From JBBSVE01 sp038233815 (lineage in GTDB: Bacteria > Pseudomonadota > Alphaproteobacteria > Rhodobacterales > Rhodobacteraceae): a stretch of 6,979 bases of DNA. This document shows positions 1 through 6,365 of this stretch, piece by piece. Within the stretch, counting starts at the first letter, position 1. Every line of letters starts with the position of its first letter. The translations under genes and the position numbers were made by a program. The DNA lies in contig JBBSVE010000153.1 in assembly GCA_038233815.1 (NCBI GenBank), positions 1-6,979 on the forward strand, in the 5' to 3' direction. Below the pieces are notes generated by a model that was given only the letters and a program-made list of their open reading frames with translations, made no database searches and was not told the origin of the DNA.

Positions 1-83
1 AGTGGTCGGGCACCGAAGTGACGCTCGACGGCAAGGAAATGCTGATCATGAAGGAAAGCGACATTCTCGGGATCATCTCCTGA
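1..83 (+). CDS. groES: Co-chaperonin GroES, C-terminal end (partial)
   Basis: Only the last 26 codons are present; the gene starts upstream of the window. The frame beginning at base 3 reads WSGTEVTLDGKEML, then IMKESDILGIIS and a TGA stop at 81-83. This is the typical GroES C-terminus: the 'G-x-E-[IV]' strand, the 'YLI/MLIMKESDILGI' segment and a final short tail. GroES is the heptameric cytoplasmic lid that caps the GroEL cavity during ATP-driven protein folding. It lies 71 nt upstream of groEL on the same strand, the standard groESL operon order. The operon promoter and any heat-shock element (sigma-32 site or CIRCE) would be upstream of groES and cannot be seen here. Confidence 0.95.
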   Translation, partial: WSGTEVTLDGKEMLIMKESDILGIIS

Positions 84-92
84 CCGTCGCCC

Positions 93-112
93 GGCAGGGC
101 TGAAGCCCCGCC
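93..112 (+). promoter_or_regulatory. Hairpin in the groES-groEL spacer
   Basis: GGCAGGGC (93-100) and GCCCCGCC (105-112) form a stem of seven GC pairs with one A/C mismatch around a TGAA tetraloop. Three T follow at 113-115. The U-run is too short for an efficient terminator. A partial attenuator, an RNA-processing site or a 3' stabiliser of the groES message are all possible. A stem-loop between groES and groEL linked to mRNA cleavage is known from Agrobacterium; equating this one with it is inference. Confidence 0.5.
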
Positions 113-154
113 TTTCCGACCCCTGAAATTCAAAGACACACTGGAGCAAGCAAC

Positions 155-1807
<1,653 letters not shown>

Positions 1808-1827
1808 TCAGGCCCTATGGGGTCTGA
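1808..1827 (+). other. Hairpin immediately after the groEL stop codon
   Basis: TCAGGCCC (1808-1815) pairs with GGGTCTGA (1820-1827) through 8 bp, including one G-T wobble, with a TATG loop. It starts at the base after the TGA and has no T-run. It lies 6 nt before the terminator hairpin, so the transcript would end in two stem-loops. A role in protecting the 3' end from exonucleases is inferred. Confidence 0.5.
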
Positions 1828-1833
1828 CGGGAT

Positions 1834-1864
1834 GGGGCGTCCTTCGGGGCGCCCCTTTTCTTTT
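1834..1864 (+). terminator. Intrinsic terminator of groESL
   Basis: GGGGCGTCC (1834-1842) pairs with GGGCGCCCC (1847-1855) as a 9-bp GC-rich stem with a single T-G wobble, closed by a TTCG loop in C(TTCG)G context, an exceptionally stable tetraloop. It is followed directly by TTTTCTTTT (1856-1864). Position, 26 nt after the groEL stop, and structure both fit a Rho-independent terminator for the + strand. Confidence 0.93.
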
Positions 1865-1894
1865 GGGCGCGGGCATCGGGAGCCTGTGCGGGTT

Positions 1895-1940
1895 GGAGGG
1901 GGCGGAGCCTCCGGCGGGGATATTTGGGGACAGAAAAAGG
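1895..1940 (+). repeat. Probable dispersed intergenic element (GC hairpin plus GATATTT)
   Basis: A G-rich stretch with GGAGG (1895-1899) able to pair with CCTCC (1908-1912) is followed by GGCGGGGATATTTGGGGACA (1914-1933) and an A-rich run ending in AAAAAGG. GC-rich hairpins followed by a GGGGATATTT..CAGAAA-type sequence recur between genes in Rhodobacteraceae as I remember them, so this is probably one copy. Only one copy lies in the window, so repetition cannot be shown here. It sits between the groESL terminator and the Nudix gene and may contribute promoter sequence to the latter. Confidence 0.45.
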
Positions 1941-1993
1941 TGGGATTATGGTGACCGGTGGACAGGGAGGGATCGGCGTGCCAGCGTTGCGGT

Positions 1994-2440
1994 ATGGCGG
2001 AACGGGGTCCACGGCTGGCGGTGCGGGCGCTGATCCTCGACCGGGATCGGCTGTTGCTCGTGAATGCGTGGCCGGGCGGGGTGTCCGACCTCTGGTGCGC
2101 GCCGGGGGGCGGGGTGGAGCGGGGTGCGTCGCTCCATCACAATCTGGTGCGCGAGGTGCGCGAGGAAACCGGCCTCAGCATTGCGGTGGGCGAGCCGGCG
2201 CTGGTGAATGAGTTCCACGACCCGGACCGCGGGTTCCATCAAGTCGACCTCTATTTCCGCTGCCGGATCGTCGCGGGTGCGCTCGATCCGCGCTGGCGTG
2301 ATCCCGAGGGGGTGGTGACGGAGCGGCGGTTCTTTACCCGTGCGGAGATGGCGGGGGTGCGCGTGAAGCCGGACAGCCTCGGCCGTGCGGCGTGGGAGGG
2401 GGATATGCTCTACGATCCGTTGGAGCTGATCGTCAGATGA
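1994..2440 (+). CDS. Nudix hydrolase
   Basis: From the ATG at 1994 the product is a compact single-domain protein of 148 aa, predicted cytoplasmic. Nudix enzymes cleave nucleoside diphosphates linked to another moiety, using divalent metal. An N-terminal beta strand (RLAVRALILDRDRLLLV) leads to SDLWCAPGGG and the Nudix box at residues 39-61. Its metal-binding core REVREETGL (53-61) is intact. The first conserved Glu of the G-x5-E part is Ala45 (codon GCG at 2126). A later conserved stretch reads NEFHDPDRGFHQVDLYFRC, and the protein ends LYDPLELIVR. The substrate cannot be told. The start is uncertain: an in-frame GTG at 1958 would add 12 residues containing CQRC, and neither start has a well-placed Shine-Dalgarno. 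I prefer 1994 because the fold begins a few residues later. The Gre-like gene follows after 10 nt, so the two are probably co-transcribed. Confidence 0.92.
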   Translation: MAERGPRLAVRALILDRDRLLLVNAWPGGVSDLWCAPGGGVERGASLHHNLVREVREETGLSIAVGEPALVNEFHDPDRGFHQVDLYFRCRIVAGALDPRWRDPEGVVTERRFFTRAEMAGVRVKPDSLGRAAWEGDMLYDPLELIVR

Positions 2441-2450
2441 GGGGGAACGC

Positions 2451-2939
2451 ATGAGCCGTGCATTCGTGAAGGAAGACGGGCCGGATCTGGCGCCCTTGCC
2501 AGATCTGCCGATCTCGGCGGGTCCGAACTGGGTCACGGTCCGGGGGCTCGCCGCGTTGCAGGCGCGTCTGGCGGAGACGCAGGTGCGGCTTGAAGCGTCG
2601 CGTGGGCGGGCGGAGAGGCTGGACCGCGCGCCGGAGGCGGCGGCGGAGCGCGACATCCGCTATCTCGAAGCGCGGCTGGGGTCTGCGCGGCTGGTGGAGC
2701 CGGATGCGGATTGCCGCGAGGTGGCGTTCGGTCACCGGGTGCGGGTGGCGGAGGCGGACGGGAGCGTCGCGGTCTGGACGATTGTGGGCGAGGACGAGGC
2801 CGACGGCGCGCAGGGGCTGATCGCGCCGCAATCGCCGCTTGCGCGTGCGCTGATCGGAGCGGGCGTCGGCGATGTGGTTGTCTGGCGCAGGCCTGCGGGG
2901 GCAGTCGAGCTGGAGGTGCTGGAGATCGCCGCGGGGTGA
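2451..2939 (+). CDS. GreA/GreB-family transcription elongation factor-like protein with shortened coiled coil
   Basis: The product is 162 aa. Residues 1-24 form a Pro-rich lead starting MSRAFVKEDG. Residues 28-82 resemble the two arms of the Gre N-terminal coiled coil (VTVRGLAALQARL and RDIRYLEARLGSARLV). Residues 90-160 are the FKBP-like C-terminal domain with IVGEDEAD, the signature SPLARALIGAGVGD (128-141) and PAGAVELEVLEI. Gre factors enter the RNA polymerase secondary channel and trigger cleavage of backtracked RNA through two acidic residues at the coil tip. Here the link between the arms is about 16 residues shorter than in E. coli GreA, and no counterpart of the GDLKENAEY tip is visible. 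It may therefore bind polymerase without promoting cleavage, as Rnk or Gfh1 do; that is inference. The ATG at 2451 has a strong purine-rich site (AGGGGGAA, 2440-2447). It is the last gene of the Nudix pair and converges on purK with a 5-nt gap. Confidence 0.88.
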   Translation: MSRAFVKEDGPDLAPLPDLPISAGPNWVTVRGLAALQARLAETQVRLEASRGRAERLDRAPEAAAERDIRYLEARLGSARLVEPDADCREVAFGHRVRVAEADGSVAVWTIVGEDEADGAQGLIAPQSPLARALIGAGVGDVVVWRRPAGAVELEVLEIAAG

Positions 2940-2944
2940 TGGGA

Positions 2945-4021
2945 TCAGGCGGTCCCGCGCGTGATGCGGTTCACGTGGCCCATCTTGCGGCCCGGTCGCG
3001 TCTCCGCCTTGCCGTAGAGGTGGATCGCCGTGCCACGCTCCGCCGCGAGGCCGGGGGCGCGGTCCATGTCGTCGCCGATCAGATTTTCCATCGTCACGTC
3101 GCTGTGGCGCGTCCCGTCGCCCAGCGGCCAGCCCGCGATGGCGCGGATGTGCTGTTCGAACTGGTCGACGGCGCAGCCGTTCTGGGTCCAATGGCCGGAA
3201 TTATGCACCCGCGGCGCGATCTCGTTGACGAGGAGACCGTCGGGCGTGACGAAAAGCTCCACGCCGAGGACGCCCACATAGTCGAGCGCTGTCAGGATGC
3301 GGGCGGCGATCAGCACGGCATCGGACCTCTCCGCAGGCGTCAGGTGGGCGGGGACGGTGGTGGTCCGCAGGATGCCGTCGCGGTGCACGTTCTCGCCCGG
3401 GTCGAAGGCCGCGACGGATCCGTCGAGGCCGCGTGCCGCGATGACGGACACCTCGCGATCGAACGCGACGAACCCTTCGAGCACGGCATCGGCACCTTTC
3501 ATCGCGGCGAGGGCGGTGGTGGCGTCATCAGGTGCGTCGAGGCGCGCTTGTCCCTTGCCGTCATAGCCGAGCCGCGTGGTCTTCAGGATCGCGGGCGTGC
3601 CGATCCGGGTGAGTGCGGCGTCGAGGTCGGCGGCGTTCTGGACCCCGGCGTAGGGTGCCACCGAAAGGCCGATGCCGGTGAGGAACGCCTTTTCCGCGAT
3701 CCGGTCCTGACTGACGGCGAGCGCCATCCGTCCGGGGCGAACCGGAACCAGACGCTCCAGCAGGTCGAGCGAGGCGGTGGGAACGTTCTCGAACTCGAAG
3801 GTCACGACGGCACAGGATTGCGCGAACGCGGTCAGGGCGTCGACGTCGTCCCACGGCGCGCAGGTCGTGCGGGCGGCCATGTCGGCGGCGGGGGCATCTG
3901 CGGACGGCTCATAGATGTGGGTGCGAAAGCCGAGCCGTGCGGCGGCCACGGCGAGCATCCGGCCCAACTGGCCACCGCCGAGAATGCCGATCGCGGACCC
4001 TGCGGGCAGGGGATCAGTCAT
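2945..4021 (-). CDS. purK: N5-carboxyaminoimidazole ribonucleotide synthase PurK
   Basis: This ATP-grasp enzyme of 358 aa (E. coli PurK 355) converts AIR, bicarbonate and ATP to N5-CAIR in de novo purine synthesis, in the cytoplasm. Visible features in order are the N-terminal Rossmann-like loop GILGGGQLGRM (12-22), FEFENVP (75-81), the ATP-binding K147 within PAILKTTRLGYDGKGQ (143-158), EGFVAFDREVSV (182-193), the segment ENVHRDGIL, VLGVELFV with E255, and the metal/phosphate site NEIAPRVHNSGHWT (266-279). All are intact. The start is the ATG at 4021, which overlaps the end of purE in the sequence ATGACTGA (8 nt), so the two genes are translationally coupled; an ATG 48 nt upstream in the same frame lies within purE and is less likely. 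PurK hands its product to PurE, the upstream gene. Confidence 0.97.
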   Translation of the reverse strand: MTDPLPAGSAIGILGGGQLGRMLAVAAARLGFRTHIYEPSADAPAADMAARTTCAPWDDVDALTAFAQSCAVVTFEFENVPTASLDLLERLVPVRPGRMALAVSQDRIAEKAFLTGIGLSVAPYAGVQNAADLDAALTRIGTPAILKTTRLGYDGKGQARLDAPDDATTALAAMKGADAVLEGFVAFDREVSVIAARGLDGSVAAFDPGENVHRDGILRTTTVPAHLTPAERSDAVLIAARILTALDYVGVLGVELFVTPDGLLVNEIAPRVHNSGHWTQNGCAVDQFEQHIRAIAGWPLGDGTRHSDVTMENLIGDDMDRAPGLAAERGTAIHLYGKAETRPGRKMGHVNRITRGTA

Positions 4022-4511
4022 CGCGCGGCTCCTCGGGGATGGAGGCGGAGAGGGCGCTGCGCCATGCATCGAGCCTTTTGGCCAGCGCCTCGTCCGACAA
4101 AGCGAGGATCGCGGCGGCCATCAGCGCGCCGTTGGCGGCCCCGCCGATCGCCATGGTGGCCACGGGATAGCCGCGCGGCATCTGGAGGATCGACCAGAGG
4201 CTGTCCTGCCCTGACAGCGCCGTCGTGACGATCGGCACCCCGATCACCGGAAGCCGGGTCTTGGAGGCCATCATGCCCGGCAGATGCGCAGCCCCGCCGG
4301 CGCCCGCAACGATCACCTTGAGCCCCCGCTGCGCTGCCGTCCGGCCGTAGTCCCAGAGCCGGTCCGGCGTCCGGTGGGCGGAGACGATGCGGCATTCGTG
4401 CGGCACGGCGAGGTCCTGGAGCATCAGGCTCGCAGCCTTCATCGTGGCCCAGTCGGACTGGCTGCCCATCACGATGCCCACGTCCGGGGCGGGGTCACGG
4501 TGTGCGGCCAT
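4014..4511 (-). CDS. purE: N5-carboxyaminoimidazole ribonucleotide mutase PurE
   Basis: This 165-aa protein (E. coli PurE 169) is a class I PurE, which moves the carboxyl group of N5-CAIR to C4 to give CAIR. Class I motifs are complete: VGIVMGSQSDW (11-21), IVSAHRTPD (42-50) with the catalytic His46, VAGAGGAAHLPGM (68-80), GVPI and QMPRGYPVATMAIGG. The presence of PurK next door agrees with the class I, N5-CAIR route and not the single-step class II carboxylase. The ATG at 4511 is supported by GGAAGGA (4526-4520 on this strand), 8 nt away. The frame stays open far upstream, but that is only the antisense side of the divergent glucosidase gene. It is the first gene of the purEK operon. Confidence 0.98.
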   Translation of the reverse strand: MAAHRDPAPDVGIVMGSQSDWATMKAASLMLQDLAVPHECRIVSAHRTPDRLWDYGRTAAQRGLKVIVAGAGGAAHLPGMMASKTRLPVIGVPIVTTALSGQDSLWSILQMPRGYPVATMAIGGAANGALMAAAILALSDEALAKRLDAWRSALSASIPEEPRDD

Positions 4512-4519
4512 GCGGCGGG

Positions 4520-4526
4520 TCCTTCC
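4520..4526 (-). promoter_or_regulatory. purE ribosome binding site
   Basis: On the minus strand this reads GGAAGGA, 8 nt before the ATG at 4511. It fixes the purE start against the long open frame that continues upstream. It is directly preceded on that strand by ten C. Confidence 0.85.
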
Positions 4527-4536
4527 GGGGGGGGGG
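4527..4536. repeat. G10 homopolymer next to the purE ribosome binding site
   Basis: Ten consecutive G on the + strand (ten C in the purE leader), touching the purE Shine-Dalgarno. Tracts of this length are prone to slippage and to sequencing error. A change in length would alter the leader, not the reading frame. Confidence 0.8.
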
Positions 4537-4588
4537 CTCCGAACGTCAGAGTAGCGGCGCGCGATCCCGGCCTCAAGCGCGAAGGGGC

Positions 4589-4623
4589 GCCGTCCTCGGG
4601 GCCATCGAGGCCCCTCGGACGGC
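4589..4623. promoter_or_regulatory. 35-bp imperfect palindrome in the purE/glucosidase divergent region
   Basis: Outer arms GCCGTCC (4589-4595) and GGACGGC (4617-4623) and inner arms GGGGCC (4598-4603) and GGCCCC (4609-4614) are perfect complements. They are separated by TC/TC internal mismatches and centred on ATCGA. There is no T-run on either side, so it is not an obvious terminator. As DNA it could be an operator serving one or both divergent genes; as RNA it would be a 13-pair stem in a leader. The rest of 4512-4739 shows no gene and no convincing -35/-10 pair. Confidence 0.45.
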
Positions 4624-4715
4624 ATTGCCATGGACTGCGGCCGCGTGCGGCACCGGACAGGGGCGATGCGGCGCGGGATTGCGGTTGCGCCTGCGCCTCC
4701 CGGCTGTAGGGTGCG

Positions 4716-4728
4716 CGCGAATTTCGCG
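4716..4728. promoter_or_regulatory. Palindrome CGCGAA-T-TTCGCG before the glucosidase start
   Basis: A perfect 6+1+6 inverted repeat ends one base before the AGGAG at 4729-4733 begins to matter for translation. It could be a repressor site or a small RNA hairpin (5 bp with an ATT loop) next to the ribosome binding site. No regulator gene is adjacent in the window. Confidence 0.35.
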
Positions 4729-4733
4729 AGGAG
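4729..4733 (+). promoter_or_regulatory. Ribosome binding site deciding the glucosidase start
   Basis: AGGAG is followed by two in-frame ATG codons, at 4734 and 4740. The first touches the site with no spacer; the second is 6 nt away, the normal distance. The second ATG is therefore preferred. Confidence 0.75.
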
Positions 4734-4739
4734 ATGGTG

Positions 4740-6356
4740 ATGCAGGACTGGTGGCGCAATTCGGTGACCTATCAGATCTATCCCCGGTCGTTTCAGGACA
4801 GCAACGGCAACGGGATCGGCGATCTGGCGGGGATCACCCGGCGGCTGGACCACGTGGCCTCGCTCGGCGTCGATACGATCTGGTTGTCGCCGGTCTTCAC
4901 CTCGCCGATGGCCGACATGGGCTACGACGTGGCCGACTATACCGACATCGACCCGCTGTTCGGATCGCTTGCCGATTTCGACGCGCTGGTGGCGCGGGCG
5001 CATGCGCTGGGGCTGAAGGTCATCGTCGATCAGGTGTTGAGCCATTCCTCCGACCGCCATCCGTTCTTTCAGGAAAGCCGCCGCGACCGGACCAACCCCA
5101 GGGCCGACTGGTATGTCTGGGCCGATGCCAACGCAGACGGCACGCCGCCGAACAACTGGCCCTCGGTCTTTGGCGGCCCGGCGTGGGAATGGAGCGCGCA
5201 CCGGCGGCAATATTTCCTCCACAACTTCCTCGCTTCGCAGCCGGACTGGAACTTTCACAACCCGGAGGTTCAGGACTGGCTGCTCTCCACCATGCGCTTC
5301 TGGCTCGACCGGGGCGTCGACGGGTTCCGGCTGGATACGGTGAACTATTATTTCCAGGACCGTATGCTGCGCTCCAATCCGGCCGAGGCGCCCGAGGACG
5401 GCTCTGCCGCCACGGTCAATCCCTACGACATGCAGGATCACATCCATTCCAAGACGCAGCCCGAGAACCTCGCCTTTCTGGAACGGATGCGCACCCTTAC
5501 GGATGCCTACCCGGCGCGTGCCATGGTGGGCGAGGTGGGCGAGGCGAAGCGGCGGGCGGGCGCCATCATGGCCGAATATACCGCTGGGACGCACCGGCTC
5601 CACATGGCCTATTCCTTCGACATGCTGGACCCGCTGTTTACCGCGGCACATTTCCGCTCCAAGATCGAGGGCTATTACGCGGTCGCACCGGATGGCTGCC
5701 CGTGCTGGGCCTTCTCCAACCATGACGTGATCCGCCACGTTTCGCGCTGGAAGGATCACGGAACGCCGGATGCGCTGGCGCGGCAGGCGATCTCGATGCT
5801 TGTGGCGTTTCAGGGCTCGCTCTGCCTCTATCAGGGGGAGGAGTTGGGCCAGACCGAGACGGACATCCTGTGGGAGGAGCTGACCGATCCGCCGGGGTTC
5901 CGCTTCTGGCCGGACTACAAGGGGCGCGACGGATGCAGGACGCCGATGGTGTGGGACGATGGCCATGCGGGTGGGTTCACCGACGGCACGCCGTGGCTGC
6001 CCGTTAAGCCGCCGCAGCTTGCGAAGAAGGTGGCGGGGCAGGGCGATGGGTCGGTGCTGGAACATTACCGCCGGATGCTGGCGTTTCGGCGCGACACGCC
6101 CGCACTGGCGGGAGGGCGCACGCATTTCTTCGACCTGCCCGAACCGATCCTCGGCTTCACCCGCTATCTCGGCGATCAGACGATGCTCTGCCTCTACAAC
6201 CTCTCGGACACGGCACGGGATCTGGATGTCGTCGGGGCGGGGGCGCCGCTCGGTCTGTCGCTTGCGGCGCGGCTCGATGGCCGGACCGTGCATCTCGGCC
6301 CCAATGCGGCGGCGTTTCTGCCGGTGGCGGACGTGGCGCGGCTGCGGGTGGGCTGA
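4740..6356 (+). CDS. GH13 alpha-glucosidase (AglA/oligo-1,6-glucosidase type)
   Basis: This 538-aa enzyme hydrolyses terminal alpha-glucosidic bonds in small oligosaccharides such as maltose, sucrose or isomaltose; it has no signal peptide and should act in the cytoplasm on imported sugars. GH13 regions are complete: WWRNSVTYQIYPRSFQDSNG at the N-terminus, region I around D97 (VIVDQVLSHSSD), the QPDWN strand (167-171), region II GFRLDTVN with nucleophile D199, region III MVGEVGE with acid/base E265, and region IV FSNHDVIR with D329. The YQGEELGQ segment and a C-terminal beta domain follow. DQVLSHSSD and the GEVGE loop fit the subfamily that includes rhizobial AglA, but substrate specificity cannot be fixed by eye. 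The usual aglEFGK transporter genes are not beside it in this window. It is transcribed divergently from purE, and its end converges on a TPR-like gene 9 nt away. Confidence 0.96.
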   Translation: MQDWWRNSVTYQIYPRSFQDSNGNGIGDLAGITRRLDHVASLGVDTIWLSPVFTSPMADMGYDVADYTDIDPLFGSLADFDALVARAHALGLKVIVDQVLSHSSDRHPFFQESRRDRTNPRADWYVWADANADGTPPNNWPSVFGGPAWEWSAHRRQYFLHNFLASQPDWNFHNPEVQDWLLSTMRFWLDRGVDGFRLDTVNYYFQDRMLRSNPAEAPEDGSAATVNPYDMQDHIHSKTQPENLAFLERMRTLTDAYPARAMVGEVGEAKRRAGAIMAEYTAGTHRLHMAYSFDMLDPLFTAAHFRSKIEGYYAVAPDGCPCWAFSNHDVIRHVSRWKDHGTPDALARQAISMLVAFQGSLCLYQGEELGQTETDILWEELTDPPGFRFWPDYKGRDGCRTPMVWDDGHAGGFTDGTPWLPVKPPQLAKKVAGQGDGSVLEHYRRMLAFRRDTPALAGGRTHFFDLPEPILGFTRYLGDQTMLCLYNLSDTARDLDVVGAGAPLGLSLAARLDGRTVHLGPNAAAFLPVADVARLRVG

Positions 6357-6365
6357 GGCGGTTGG

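Noticed and set aside
1924..2211. Small + strand frame with an ATG at 1948 preceded by AAGGTGGG
   Set aside because: The start looks plausible, but the frame runs into the Nudix gene in the wrong frame and gives low-complexity Gly/Arg/Ala sequence.
1946..2656. 236-codon minus-strand frame opposite the Nudix gene
   Set aside because: The Nudix box on the + strand is unmistakable; this frame has no domain and the composition of an antisense shadow.
2433..3191. 252-codon minus-strand frame opposite the Gre-like gene and the end of purK
   Set aside because: Arg/Pro-rich, no motifs, and it overlaps two well-supported genes.
2711..4228. 505-codon open frame on the + strand opposite purK and purE
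   Set aside because: It overlaps the Gre-like gene in another frame and is antisense to complete purK and purE. Its composition is Gly/Arg/Ala-rich with no recognisable domain.
4685..4712. Possible promoter TTGCGC - 16 nt - TAGGGT before the glucosidase
   Set aside because: Only half of the bases match at each box, which is expected by chance; not strong enough to annotate.
4014..6293. 759-codon open frame on the minus strand running through the whole glucosidase gene into purE
   Set aside because: Only its last 165 codons look like a protein (PurE). The rest is Arg/Pro/His-rich antisense translation of a gene with intact GH13 catalytic motifs, kept open by GC-rich third positions. A ribosome binding site marks the real purE start at 4511.
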